From Anopheles merus (Eukaryota > Arthropoda > Insecta > Diptera > Culicidae): a DNA stretch of 64,000 nt. The translations under genes and the position numbers were made by a program. The notes under the pieces were generated by a model, which was not told the origin of the DNA, did no database searches, and was given only the letters and a program-made list of their open reading frames with translations. Below, piece by piece: positions 48,401 to 61,700 of this stretch; within the stretch, counting starts at the first letter, position 1; every line of letters starts with the position of its first letter. Where the stretch lies: positions 2,846,550 to 2,910,549 of the forward strand of contig NC_054082.1 in NCBI RefSeq assembly GCF_017562075.2. Direction: 5' to 3'.

Positions 48401-51189
48401 TCAGATGATCACATCGAAAGGAACATGGATTCTATGGAACGTGTGTGATGTCGGACTAACCGCATCCACGCGTAATGAGAATGCGTTATGGATGAATGTG
48501 TTGTTGAAATCGACGAGTGTCGTTTCATGTGGCATTTTGTGACCTAATACTGCAAAGCAGCTTCTCCGACTGCAGTTTCCGCCGGGACTGTTCAACAAAC
48601 TACAGCGATCGTCATCATCTCAAATCCAGAATACGTACCGTCGGTCGATCGGTCGAGACCACTGGCAGAGGTAGCTCGTTTCTTCGACGCACTGTCGGTT
48701 AGTTCGCGCTCGGAACTACGCCTCGTTAATGCCGCCCCTGTATACGCTACGTTCGTAATGGATGTGGCTCTAAAAGTGTTAAAAAGAAAGTCGTTAGCAG
48801 ATTACTCGTTGTCCTCCCACAATCGCCCAGAGTAGACAACACCCTGGATCCTGGGCACGACACTTACCTCCTATGAGCCCAGAACGAGCTGCACATGCCA
48901 CTGTCACTGGTATCGATCATCCGCGGTGTCGACGATCCGAAAGCGAACTGGATCGAGCCTCGATCGTTGCGTCGTTTCGTCTCCATGCGCTGTTCCCGCT
49001 CCTGGTTCTTGCGCAGTATGTACTCCCGCCGCTCGTTATCGGCCTCGATGATGGCCCGGCGACGCTCCTCGACCTGTGACCGTCGGTCGCTTTCCCGCCT
49101 CCGCAGGTCGTCCATCCGGCGGCGTCGTTCTTCCTCCTTCTGCTCGCGGAACTTTTGCGCCGCTAGTGCTTGTGCCTTCAGCTCCTCGAGCTTCTTCTGC
49201 CGCTCCTCGTTCTGTCGTTCCTTCATCTGTTTTATTCGTTCCTCACGTTCCTTTTGCAGTTCTGGAGAAAGGGTGGCATTGATGGTGGCGAAAAGCAAAG
49301 TAAAAAGGGTGGAATGTTAGTAAAGCAGTATACAGCAATGCGTTTTCTCAGGGGGGGGACGATATATAAAATATTACAGGCACACGAGGAGCGGAGAGGG
49401 CAAGTATGCGTGCAGGACACTGCCTTAATTTTACGCTTAATTAAGCATCTTTCATTATAAAGAATCGATTAAATCGAGGACCTCAGATCAGATCATTGAT
49501 GAACAATCCATTAGATTTGATTGCAAAACTAAACACTTGCTGCGCGAATTATTGCATATTAATCTTTCCAATTTCTGCTAGTTATATCGAATGCTTATGC
49601 ACAATCTACGGCACGCAGGGTTAGTTCAATACATCGATAGCAACAAGAAGGAGTTTAGTTCATCTTAACGTGCGATTAAATGTAATCTAGGGGAAAGAGT
49701 AACAACGTTCTGTTAATAGGAACAACGCATGGATCCCGTTGTTCTTCTACGACAACAATAGCAAAAATCAACGATCATGTTATTATTATGCACACGTGGT
49801 CAGAGCACACGCCACAACAACAACAACAACAACAACAGTAAAAAATCGCATTGCCGCCATAGCATTAATGGTCGCTCGAGTGTACCACCAATCATGTGTG
49901 GTTGAAACACATGGTAATCATTTACACCCAGGACTTTGCTGCTACTGACGACCGCAACGCGACTTCGGCCTGCAGTATACCTTCTGTGGTTCTACCATTA
50001 TCGACGCTATCATCGCCGACGCAAGCAAACCAGTGAAGAGTGTGCGCAACGGACTGTTCGTGCAGTCGATCTGGACACGGTCCAGCCCGGGTTTGCAGTG
50101 CAAGAGCGCGCACAAGAAGTGATACAAGAAGTGTAGACGATGGAAAATGGAAATATAAAGAACAAGAAACACTATCATTAGAAGGGCGCGCGGGTCTATC
50201 TTATGATAGAGGCTTCATCATCTCTTTCATTGAACGTTGGCGTAATTAACTTCACTGATAAACTATACGGAAAACCCTTCACAATTGTCAGTAGCTTCAT
50301 TCCAGTTCAAACGACGTGAGTTCATTTCGTAGCTTCTTCTTGTCCTGCATCCGCCCCGGAGATCACTTGCTGGCGCAACCTGCGTTGTCAGCTTGTATTG
50401 CGGTGAAGTTGTCCATATTTGGTCACTTACCTCTATTGGCTGAAGACGGCCTTGACTGTTTTTGTACGGTCGCATCTCTGTTTCCAGCTGAAGATGACGA
50501 GCGCCGAAAACGGGGAAAGAAAGGGAAGAGAAGAGCGAAAAAGCAACAATCAAAACAATGAACTTTTAATGCGAGAGTTGTGATGAAAATACGGGAACAA
50601 CATCGCCGACAGCTTGTTGTGACAGGTTGTGCAAAATCTGGATAATTGACGACACGGTGCTACTCTGCTGTCAGTATCGATTAGTGCAAAACAGCCGATA
50701 TAAATTCACAGCACGTCCCAGAGACGGCTAAGACAATGCAAACAAACAGTGGTTTGAGAGTAATGATGATTGTCAATCTGTTCAGAACGGCTTGTGAGGA
50801 GTTCAGTCACAGTAACGTTATCTTAAATTACGTACGTGACTGCTGGAGATGATTCCCAAACAGGTGCTTTTCATTTGACACAGCACATCATGTACAAAGG
50901 AAAGGGCCAGTTGAACAGTGAATAGATTTAGAATTAACATTCCCGACAGCTCAGTGACTTCCTTCTGTCAACCATTCTTACCTAGACTAAATTGAACATG
51001 GCGTGCCTTCCGCGTTCCCAACAGCTGCTGCTGATCGGTCAGGCTCAAATTCTCGCGGGACAATGATTTCACTAATATGCCGCGCAGCACTGCGAGCGTC
51101 GTGCTCGGAATACGATCACTTTCATCGGTCAACATGATGGCGCTTGAGTGCACTGATTCATTGAAACTGTCATCGTCGATCAAACCCAT
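37048..51189 (-). CDS. ens: Ensconsin / MAP7, microtubule-associated kinesin-1 recruiter
   Basis: A microtubule-lattice protein that recruits and activates kinesin-1. Eleven minus-strand exons join without any phase conflict into 1481 residues: 50982-51189, 50431-50487, 48868-49261, 48639-48769, 47115-47285, 45165-45290, 43376-43867, 41822-41998, 39815-41088, 39042-39727, 37048-37777. Residues ~89-200 are the N-terminal charged coiled coil (KEREERIKQMKERQNEERQ, then ERRRRMDDLRRRESDRRSQV), the microtubule-binding part. Residues ~200-585 are a Ser/Arg/Pro-rich linker with YEVFNWTSTSECPRKLTFSL and EHISAILERERRQALELENL. Residues ~852-1010 are the MAP7 domain (long EEERLRKLEEE-type helix), which binds kinesin heavy chain. 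The tail is rich in polyQ and polyN and acidic. The chosen start is ATG 51189, in frame and in good context; the frame stays open 14 more codons upstream to an acceptor at 51233, so another N-terminus is possible. Confidence 0.85.
39400..39438. repeat. ens: In-frame polyasparagine-coding triplet repeat in ens
   Basis: Tandem TTG on the plus strand codes for an Asn run in ens exon 10; a CTG run near 39561-39581 codes for a nine-residue Gln run. Both are within coding sequence and keep frame. Confidence 0.85.
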
Positions 51190-51232
51190 TACCAGCAGGC
51201 AAGGGGACGCAAGGGAGTCACAAACACTTGTA
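51190..51232 (-). other. ens: 5' UTR part of the first ens coding exon
   Basis: The minus strand shows an acceptor, TTCTGCAG|TACAAG (AG at 51234-51233). The 43 bases before the ATG are thus probably 5' UTR joined to an upstream leader exon, or an in-frame extension if that exon is coding. Confidence 0.55.
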
Positions 51233-51234
51233 CT

Positions 51235-54200
51235 GCAGAATATCACAACGATGAAAAGACTTTAGTGTCTATTGCCCACCCATCGACTGAAAACATCAAT
51301 CATCTGCACAGAATTGTAGATCCAGCTTGAATATCCTCTCTGGAGCGTTTGATTCTTCACACTTATCGGAATACAAAACACTGCGTTACAACCCCACACA
51401 AGCAAGCACAACCTATCGCTCTAGCTCTAGATGCTCTAGCGCAAGTCACGTTCCTGGTACACTCCCCGTGCCATGAGAACGACGACACACACACACAACA
51501 GCTGGATGATATCTTACCCCAACCGAAACGCTCTACAGTCTGAAAAGCCCCACACTAAGGTACACCTTCTGCGAGCTATCAAAACGTGGCGTTGACAGTT
51601 GGCCCGTGCTACTTGTCCCCCAATCTACCCCTAACTACCAACACACTAACAATTTCTCTCATTCATCGCCGGAGCAACCATCCCCCCTTCATTGTGTAGC
51701 TGTGCGCCGTGAAGAAGTGTGTACATCCCCCGGCCGTATGCTAAACACCCATGTCCAATTTGCTATTCGCACCTCGCACACTAACACATCCTTGAGTCAT
51801 AATCTTCGAACACGCTGACATTGAGAGTTGTTTATGGCTCTTACTCGCAGCAAAAGTGGATTGTATCAGCACACGGTTGATAATGTCATTTCTATTCCTG
51901 CCAAGACGTTTCTTTTTGCTCGTCATTCCTCGAACGAAGGTCTGACCATTGAGTGATCTCGTCTAATGTTTCATAAACATTGATCGCACAATCCGACATC
52001 GAGCAAACCGACACACAACAGCTAACCCAACCGGACATGGTACCTTTTAACCAAATCAAAACAAAACAAACGATCGGAGGAAATCAAAACGTGTCCTCCT
52101 CTATCAGCGTAGGCATCATTCTCGGTTCAACGAATTTAGTTCAGTGTGGGCCAAGTGCAACGATAATCACCGACACCGTAATTTGATAAGGCGCAAGACA
52201 CTCACAGTTGCTGCGAATATTTAATGAAGCAAAGCCCCCTGCTTCACGGCGCTAGAGATCCGCTGACTGACTCATCTTTCACAACGCACACACACACACA
52301 CATCTAGCAAAAAACTGACGCACCTTCCGTGAACACTCGCGACGAGCTAAGCCAGTTCCTGCTATCAAACGAACTACGCAAACATTAGATCAGCGCTACG
52401 AATTTTGATCCGCCACCCGTTTTGGTATGGATCACTGCGTATTTGTTCAATCATTTGCACGTTCATCCGAACCTTATACGGCGAATTGGCATTTCTCAAG
52501 CACCACAACCTACCACGTGAAGATTGCACCTGCTTTGCAATGAGACCCGAGCGAGCTCAAATAACACTGTGCAGTGCTGTTCACTTCATATTACTATGGG
52601 CGTTGAATATGCATCCATTTACTAACGAACCCCAATTCCACCATATTTGGTAAAGCAAATAACATCCATATTTCCGCTTGCTTTTAACAAAAAATATGTA
52701 TTAATTAGGAGCAAATAACAATAACTGTGCTCTGCTACTCCATCTCAACCTCGCTTGCATCACATTAAGACGAGACGCTGTGCAAACGTTCCCATCTTTA
52801 TTACCCTGCCGACCTTAGAGAATTCGCGACAGCAGCTAGGCTGCCGCACCAACTCATCAGCCGTGCGCCGGTTGGAACGTGCCAAAATAGGCAATAAACA
52901 ATAGTAATATTGCTTCCACACGACCCACAGAGCGCTGCAGTCTGCGTTTTACATCAGCAAAGACCTCTCATAATGACTTGACGGATGCATGCTACCGTCT
53001 GCCACAATATATCGCTCCCCCTCCAGCAGCAACAGTTACATCTGGAGCAGCATAACAGCATAACAGGGCACAAGAGTGTGATGGTGTAGTAGCATTGCAA
53101 CACTGTTTTGTGGTTTATTATAATGGTCCCATGATTAGCCACCGTCTAGTTCGCCGGCTGACCCGACGATGATCACACACTTTAGGAGCTGACGTAATCG
53201 TGGCCAAAGGTCACGACGCTCCCCTGTGAGCTCACACTTCTGGCAGGCATGGTCCCGCGCCAGCAGTTTGATTATGATGATTCTTGCATTTCGTGTCAAA
53301 ACCCGATCGGGGCAAGTGTGATTCGAAAGTAGTGTACCCTTTGTACTTGTAGCAATGTGTGCTGTACGAAGAATGCCATTCACATTCTTTGCACATGAAA
53401 TTATCTACAACATTAGCGTTGCAAGGTGGAATTTACGCGCAGTTGCCTGGTAAAAGCCACTCTTAACGTGCTAATGAAACAAAGACGAACCAGCGGCAAC
53501 GCTAACCACACTGCTGCCTACATCAAACGGCCCTACGCAAAACGGAAGGTGTTTGGTTCTTACATTACTTGACAAAACAGTCCTACCATAAGCAAGCGTT
53601 CCATTTAGCATTCCGCTAGTTCGCACGTGGGCGAAATAGTACGCGCTGTGCATTAAATGTTGCAATTAGCGTATTCGGAAACAAGTGTTACTGCCACTAC
53701 CACACTCTACCTGTAGCGAAACGTTGTTGGAATGGATGGGCTTGTGATACGACGGTGAGGCCTTTGCTCTCCCCATATACGGTAGCACAAACAACGTCCC
53801 CTCCAGGCAAGGAAATGGAAATGGTCAATCGATTATTCAACGGCTGCAAACGGTTCCAAACTGTCCCCAAACAAGTGCATCGTGTGCATTCGCAAATCGT
53901 GAATGCATCACCATCGACAGAGCCCCATCAGCTGTCGACGGGGTAGAAAGTGGAAGCTTCCTTCGGAACGCTGTCACGCTCCGTACGATCGAGCTTTCGG
54001 GTGCGCTGGGGTGATCGACTGTGGACTGTCAACCGGGGTAACCGGAGTCTTTTGCCGTTCACCATTCGCCCCATTATCATGCAACGTCATGCCAAAGAGG
54101 GGGCGAGCTTAATTTGCATCACACCGAATAACACCTCCAAGCACTGCCCACGCGTATACACACGCTCCAACCACGGACACGGGACGGCAAACTTGCCTCG

Positions 54201-56440
54201 TCACAAACAATTTTAGCTCTCCAAAGATTCTGATCACCTCCGCCAAGGTCGTGGTGGCGAAGAAGTTCAACTTCTCCGCTCGCGCCGATCCAGCTGACTT
54301 GGCACACCGACAACTCCCCTTGTACATTCAGTCACTCCATTCAAGAACCTGCTCCAAGCTCGCTCAAATGATTCAAGCAAAAACGTTCAGTACGCTCGGT
54401 GATGCGTGAACGTGATGCAATTGACACCCAGAGCGTTAGCAGCCGATGGTGTGTCCAGTGTACGTTACGTGCGACATGACGTTTTCTTCCCCAACAACAT
54501 CAAACAAAACGCATTCAGCCGTGTAGAAAGTGTGCCGAAAGTTCCTTCAACTTCATTTGCTTGCTGTGCACCCTTCCACGTGCTACGTTTGTTCTGCTCC
54601 GAAGTAGATACCTCGGAGGGGGGGGGGAGGACTCGGGATGTTTTGGTTTAAAGCAGGAAGGCTTCACAGCCAAAAAGGGGCAAGATGCTTTAGCGATAAC
54701 AAACAAGTAAATATTAGCTATTCTTCGCCTATTTGCTCGACCATGGCCTTTCGTAGATAAAGGTTTCTCTACCTCTTACCCATACCAGACCCTTGAACCA
54801 GACTAATCTTAACCGATTTCATCATTTAAGGTTATGCCGCCACTTGGGGCCGTAACGAACAAAAATCTGCGCCCAAACAACACCCTTCCGTACAGCTGTT
54901 GTTTTTTTTTTCTTCTTTTGTTTGTGCACCATGGAAGTACTAAAAACTTCCACTGACCGTGTGCCGCACTGTGATCGATCGTTTGCAGTGGGCCAAATTA
55001 TTGGTTCGCAATCGATAATCGTTCGTCCGATTCGCAAGAGGGCGACGGTGGGAGGCCCTATGCTTGTCGATCGTTCAACCATATCTCGGGGACAGGTTTA
55101 CATTGAGGTCGCGCCACACGATCGCGTCGATTTAACGAAACTACAACAAAACTATGCGCTAGAGAGCATTGGCAAACCATGAATGGAGCTAACAAGGTTA
55201 GTTGTTCGCTAACGAACCAATAGGGAAGATTTACAAGACGAATGTTGGAGTTGGAGTTGTAGTTGGAGTTGTACTTCTGCCAGAGTACACGTGGGGTGGA
55301 ATGGAGGGGAGGATCGATAGAAATCACTCGACTACAGACACACACACACCGACCGACCGAACGCGGCGGTTGAAACAGTTTATGGGAAAATAATTTTCAA
55401 GGGTTTTAAATGGCGCACATAAATTTTGTTTTATTGCCGTGCGACCTGTCCGGTGGGAAGGAATTCAACAGTTGTAGTGAACATAGTCAAACGATTAGTT
55501 GACAAATCGTATTCGATCCGATAAGACGTTTTTGTTTTTAAAAACATCTAATCGATGCGGATTTAGATGGATTCTTTTTCCCCAAATTATGGTTCAGTTT
55601 GGTAGGCAATACAGTGATGTATTTGTGAATTGTACCCTCGCCATTCGTCATCTGCCAGTGGGGAGAAAATGAACACCCGGCTGCACATGTGCTTCGTCAC
55701 CATTCCAAAATTCCACACGCATACACGCAGGCACTCTCACGCGCACACTATCAAGTGGTACACCAGCCCCGGGCCAGAATCTATTTCCTCTATCTTATCG
55801 CGGCGGACGGAATCCGCCACGAACGCATTCACTGAGCTGTGGGAGGTGCTGCGCTTGCACGAGCTTCTTTATTAACTCATCGAGAAGAGCGGCCACGACA
55901 AACGGAACGGCAGAGCCCATCACGATCAGTATGCAGGGCCACACGCCACACACAGCTCCAGCATATACTTGGGCGCAATTGTAAACTTGTCAAACACGAA
56001 GTCACATATCAAATTATATTCCCGACCAGCTGCCTGTTCGACACCGAACCCCGACGCAGTCACGATTACTTCAAACTATTGATTCTTGTACAATTTTTGT
56101 TTTACGGGTTTTACGCTCACTCGATTAGGGCTGCATGTGCTGGTGGTATGCCAGTAGCAATATCAAAAAAGTAAACATAACACACATTTTTTTTTCGCTG
56201 CTTCTCTTGTTCTCTATCGCCCTCTCTTACATACACATAGGACAAGCACACACTTGGGCTAACCTTGCACCATTCTAGGCCCAGCCACGAACCCAACCCA
56301 CACTTGAAACCCAACCGAAAACACCACCAACAACAATAACAACAATAACAACAACAAGACAGCCACCAGCCAGCACCAGCAGCAATCGTTCCGAGGGCTG
56401 TTCTTGCTCGAACTCGTTCCGTGCCGCAATCTTTGCCTTC
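51235..56440 (-). other. ens: Upstream intron(s) of ens
   Basis: About 5.2 kb between the first coding exon and the candidate promoter. No coding exon is supported. An 83-codon plus-strand frame (ATG 54931, stop 55182) has a CACCATGG start context but no recognisable similarity. Untranslated leader exons could be hidden here. Confidence 0.4.
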
Positions 56441-56490
56441 GACAGAAAATAAAAGAAACACGCGCGCGCTCGCGTTCGATCTATCGCGGT

Positions 56491-56525
56491 TCAACCTTCG
56501 TTCGACTCCGTTCGAATTGCACTGA
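56491..56525 (-). promoter_or_regulatory. ens: Candidate ens core promoter (Inr + DPE)
   Basis: On the minus strand TCAGTG places +1 at A56523. GGTTG begins exactly at +28 and matches the DPE pentamer RGWYV at all five positions. This spacing is the diagnostic feature of TATA-less insect promoters. The next ~80 bases of the transcript are CG-rich, as in 5' leaders. Which gene it serves is inferred from orientation: ens is the next minus-strand gene. Confidence 0.45.
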
Positions 56526-57486
56526 AAAAGGGCGAACCCCAGAGCACTGACGGAACGCGCGCAACACCACCTCGTACCGGGAGCACTGGAAGATGGAGAA
56601 TGGCAGCGAGCGAACCAAGACGGCCGGTCCAGAGTCTCACGGCAAGGCTCGTACGATCACCACGACGACCACGGTTGGTGACTGATTTCGCGCCGCACGG
56701 TCGCAACTAAAGCCATTATTTCTCCCCACACAACTACAGTCGCAGCGTCGCTGTGTGTGAGCGCACGACGACTGTACCACCACCGGGCCGGCCCTCCCTG
56801 CGTAAGTCGTTTTAGCTTAGAGGCTCTCCGGCCAGGGCACAAGATGACACAAGCCGCCGTCTTCGTTTGAATGCACGCAACGGTTGAGAACAAGAGAGAA
56901 TCTAGCGAACGTTTGTGCTTGTGAAGAGAGGGAGAGAAACTGAAGCTACAGTGAGGTACGGATAAGAAAACCACCGGTTTTAAAAAACAACAAAAAGTAA
57001 GAAATTAAAAAAGTAGAAATTGTCAATTAAAAATTCCAATCCAAAAGCGTTAATGGGTTGTTTCATGTTTGTGATAGCCTTTTAAACGCAGTTCGTTGGG
57101 GTTTGTTTGGATAAAGCATGTAGAAGTGCTCGAGCTAGAACCGAATTAATTATCCAAATCATTCATGTTGTACTAACTAATTTGGTTGTGCATTTCATAT
57201 TTTAAAACACATCTCTATTCATTTTCAGATTCTTAAGTGAATGTTAGGTTCACCGATCTTAACAGTTATTCAACAGAATAGACATAAGCAGCTGCAAATT
57301 CTTGCGCATCTTTCCCTCAGTACCATATCTTACATCCACATGAAACTTGGTGTCTACCATTTACATATGCTTTCTCCTAGTTCCATGTCCAAATCTAATT
57401 TGGTTTTATGATCTTTCCCGCTCGATCGCTTCTCCGTAACACATGTAGTACGGAGGTACTAATTTTGGAATAGTTACCAATGTTCA

Positions 57487-57700
57487 TTAGACGCAGTTCT
57501 CAAGATCACCACAGACGCCAGAAGAGCACCCGCTGTAGCCGTGCGGCATAAAACATTCATAGTTTTGTATGAAGTGAACAAATCCATCCCACAAATGCAA
57601 TTCTACTTTCAATGATTTTAAATTCACTTCACGATTCAAAGTGACGTAATAAAACATGTTCTTTTTAAATGCTTTCATGTTTACGCTCATTTCAACAAAG
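57487..57700 (-). CDS. Possible terminal exon of an unidentified minus-strand gene
   Basis: A strong acceptor, TTTTTTTCTATTGCAG (AG at 57702-57701), precedes a frame open for 71 codons to TAA at 57489-57487: FVEMSVNMKAFKKNMFYYV, then LKSLKVELHLWDGFVHFIQN and a Cys-rich end with CFMPHGYSGC, CSSGVC and ENCV. Five Cys lie in the last 25 residues, which hints at a secreted or extracellular domain. An ATG at 57690 could also start translation. The frame fits a donor at 58460 (CCG|GTAAGC), described as a possible upstream exon. I do not recognise the family. Confidence 0.4.
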
Positions 57701-58459
57701 CTGCAATAGAAAAAAATATTATTATTATTTTAAGTAAAATTAAATTTCAATGATTATTACTATTGCAACTCAATACCATAGTAAAAGGCAATGAACGGAT
57801 GACTCAGTCTGAACTATTGGATACGCCACGCCGACATCACGCTTACAATAAACGCCTAACAGTATGCACTACGAGGCACATGCGTCATCGCGCATCTTCA
57901 TTGCGTTGGCTACAGCAGCAACAACGACAACAACGTGGAGCGAGAGTTGATGGCTTCGACACATCAACAGTACATTATTTTCCTCAGCAATTTTACCACC
58001 CCGCTTCCGCACCAGCTGATTTGACAGCCGTTAAATGGCAACTAAAAACGAATTAACCTCTACTTTTAGTTCCTTTCGGTGGGATCGGTGGTGGTAGGCG
58101 AAAAAAAAACTCCTGCCCACATCGTGATCAGTGTATGATGGATGACGATCTGCTCGTTGATTTGCTTAAGGAAAGCGCTTCCAACCGATTCCTTTGGTTG
58201 GCGAAGAAAAAAAACACAAGTTTCATTGACCATCAACCAAGAAACAAACTAAAAGCACGATTACGGCACGCTCGTCGCTTGGTCACGGGTCGATAAAGAT
58301 TCTACTGGATATAGCTACGGCAGCAACATCTAGAGAGTGACTTCAGTTTGGTCCAACGCGTTCGCTAACGACCGTAGTACACCCTCTCTTGTTGTCCCCG
58401 CCCCACGACCAAAACGATCGCAAACGATGAAGTCATCATCAATCTCACCCCCGGCTTAC

Positions 58460-58728
58460 CGGTTGCCATCGGTGTAGCGTAAAAATTCCCGAAAAACCTC
58501 CTCTTCCTTATTGGCGAGCGGGCGCTACACACGACCCAAGACCTCTTGTAATCTCCGTAAAAAGTCATCGGGTGCCTCCTTCGAAATGAATGTGCCACAA
58601 AACCATCCAGTCCCGGTGGATGATCGAAATCGTATCGCCGTATCTTCCGTTTCGTGACGTGACAAGCTAATGACAAGTTCCACGGCATCGAAACGCCAAC
58701 GAATTGCCGAGAGGAATTCCAGCCCACT
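58460..58728 (-). pseudogene. Possible upstream exon with one in-frame TAG
   Basis: On the minus strand one frame is open for 67 codons (58728-58528), interrupted by TAG at 58527-58525, then open for 21 more codons to a donor GTAAGC (GT at 58459-58458). The text looks protein-like: FDAVELVISLSRHETED, SKEAPDDFLRRLQEVLG, then after the stop PLANKEEEVFREFLRYTDGN. Its exit phase (two bases, CG) is the phase the 57700 exon needs. It could be a decayed exon, two exons misread as one, or chance: other frames here are also open. No family recognised. Confidence 0.25.
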
Positions 58729-61700
58729 TTAACCGTTTAACACGAGGCGACGACTGTGCCGCGCACGTTGTCTTTGTGTACATGGCGCGCGGGCCGCACG
58801 CCGGCCAAAATCCGCACCAGCGCGCCGAGACACGACACGACAGATCGAGCTTTTGACCCGTGGAACTGATGGATAAGGATACCGAAAAACGTAACGGAAT
58901 GCTCCAAGACGAGCAGTATCTATCATCCACTTGAACCGCACCGTAATAGGGCACTCTACACTCGGCATGTCGGAACGGTCGGTGGCAGTAACTGATGTTG
59001 CCTTTTAAACCTCTTCCTCCGCCTCAAACAAGGATCACGATCATGGTTTAAGGGTCTTCACGTGCAAAGTGTCGTTGACGGATGGTGAGTGACCCTCTAC
59101 GATGAGTGACAATCGAGCAACTACAAACAGTTCACAGTTCACGAATGTTTTTTATGAGTTTTTTTGCTATCACCGTCAGCAATAAGTACAATTACTACAA
59201 CAAAAATGATATTGCTATTAATTAAAGCATATTATATTCTCATAAAAGCTCATATTTCAGATCATTACACTGCAGGACGTCCTATGGCGGACCTTGGTTC
59301 CTGCTGACATTTTCCCACTATGCTCCGTTCTGGCGGTGACTGCTTTCACTTTCACACAGTGACCCATCCATAAACCGTAAGCAGCATCATTACATGAGCC
59401 TGAACCACCGCGGAACGATCGTTTCACGTTATATCTTGATCCACCGGCGACCGTCTCCGGCTGTACTGAACGAAGGTACTGTCTCTTCCGAGCAATCTAC
59501 GATCGTCCTGTCCGACCAATGGACCGGTCGTTCGGCTGAAGACGGATATAACACTTTACAATCATAATGATCGTATAATCAAATCATAAAGACATTGCAT
59601 AATCATTGGTTTCATTCCTGCTGCACTGTCGGCATATATACATCCCGAGATGGTAGCTTATGGAAACGATGAGCATGTACAAATTTCTATCAATTTACAC
59701 TCCATTCCGGATACACCTTTCCCGTCGTAGGATGGGTGGTACACGGTGCAGCAACCAGCGCACACCAAGCACACCTTTTGAACTATCGACACGTGCGGCG
59801 ATTGAAAGCTGGCGAAAACTGTTACACGGCTTCCTGCCGAGGGATTGTGGGAGTGAGCTTGCAAATGAGTAAATATGGTGAATCATATCTGTGACACGAT
59901 CACGTTACGTCAATACACTGGCCACGCGTCTGAAGGGATGCATGATATGATGCTCCGCGAACTGCAGACACCAACATCGCTCGATGGCGGTTGCATTTAT
60001 ATTGCCCATACGGGTAATCATTAGCCACCCGTTTGCGCGACGAACGAAAGGATGCAATATTTATGCTCAAGAAGAAACATAAAACCCACTCCATGCTGAT
60101 TATCTTGTATGAAGCATGAGGTACTGCTAGCAGCTACACATCCCCTTTTTCGGCGGCGGTGCGCGAAGGACCGGCCGATCGTTTCTCAACAGTTTCACTT
60201 TCCACGAAAGTTTATCCTGTGTGCGCACGAATAACAACAATTAACCCTTTGAATGAACAAGTTTCACATGCACTTGCGGAAGTCGCACTGGTCCCGACCG
60301 AAGGGGCTTTATTTAATTTTAAGTTTTGAATTATTACCATATTAACCCAGCCTGGCACGGCCTGTGCACCGCCTGTGTATCGCGTTTCATAACGCCCGAC
60401 TCAATGGGAGAAGCCGTTCCATTAAAGCACGGTGTGTACCAGACAGAGACAAACTGACCCAAAGCAATTCGACTCTGACCAACAATCAGTTCAAACTTCG
60501 TACAATCGTCACTGGTAGTTTACCTTTCGGGTTTAAGGTTTGTCGTTATTTTTTGTATGTTTGCCATACTATATCCTCTGCTGAAAAACAGGACGGACAA
60601 TACATCATAACACAGGATCTGCCCTCAGTCGAGTCGTAACCACAGCTTTCCATTACCCTTAACCGGGTAGGTGATGATGACGATGATGAGATCGGTTGCC
60701 ATTTCATTAGACGAAGGCTTTACAACGGCTAACCTCCTTTCAACCTGCCGTACCTTTCGGACAAAACACACGTTTCATAACGAGCGTTATGCACAAATAT
60801 GCTATCTCTCCAAAAGGTTGCCTCTGGCTGTCGACACCTGTGCATGTGTCGCTGTACGTGATTAGGGCGCTGTGTTGTCGCTCGCCTACTTTCTTCGCGG
60901 AGTGAAAAGTTTCAATTTTCTAGCCGCGCTTTTTTTAATCATAGTACGTTTTACTAAATCGATACGACAGTAATAAGCATGTTCGTATCCTTGTTACTCG
61001 CCCGCTCGGCGGGTCATGGTTATGTTCCTTTTTTCTTGCCGTGCCTACAGGCCATTCGAACGCCAACATCGGCAACACCGTATGCGAACGCCTTCAGCAC
61101 TCGCCCCGGTGAGAGGGCAATAATTAAGGAATCGATGCTTAATTAATTATGATCCCTTTCAAGATCAATCGTGTGTGATTGGAAAATTGCAGTCCGCCGG
61201 GATGTACTAAAACCATTTAAAATTCTCTCACCATTTCCCGCTCCACGGACTATTAGCTGGCTTACCAAACCTGAATAAGGCCAGCGAGATAATACCGACC
61301 GATGCATTTTAACTGCCACACGTTGACTGTAAGCAAAGTGGTGGTGTTATTTTGAGCAGTGGTTTTAACGCTTCTTGTCACTATAGTCTGGCCGGTCTAG
61401 CTGGACTGGAGGCGGAACATTCGAACATCTGCGGGCGGTGAAGTTGAGATAAGTTTTTAATTTTCACTCCAAACTACGAGTGCCTTGTTGACTTGAGCGT
61501 TGTTGATGGTGCTTAGCTTGTTGCATAAATGAACCCTTGCTCTGGTAATGGTAATGGAAGTCGTCCATAAAATCAGCTGGAACGAAGAACTGAGTGAATA
61601 TATTGAAAGTTTCTAATGCAATCCATATTTATTGGAGATTACAAAACTCTGTGCAGCTGGATTAGAAAGTTTACTTGCATAATTACAGGCCTCATTGTAG

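Noticed and set aside
54931..55182. 83-codon plus-strand frame with CACCATGG start context
   Set aside because: Good start context alone; no similarity and it lies in the presumed ens upstream intron.
58528..58660. Faint resemblance of GWFCGTFIS (minus frame) to a chymotrypsin-fold protease strand
   Set aside because: The TAAHC histidine motif and catalytic Asp and Ser are absent; the match is too short to mean anything.
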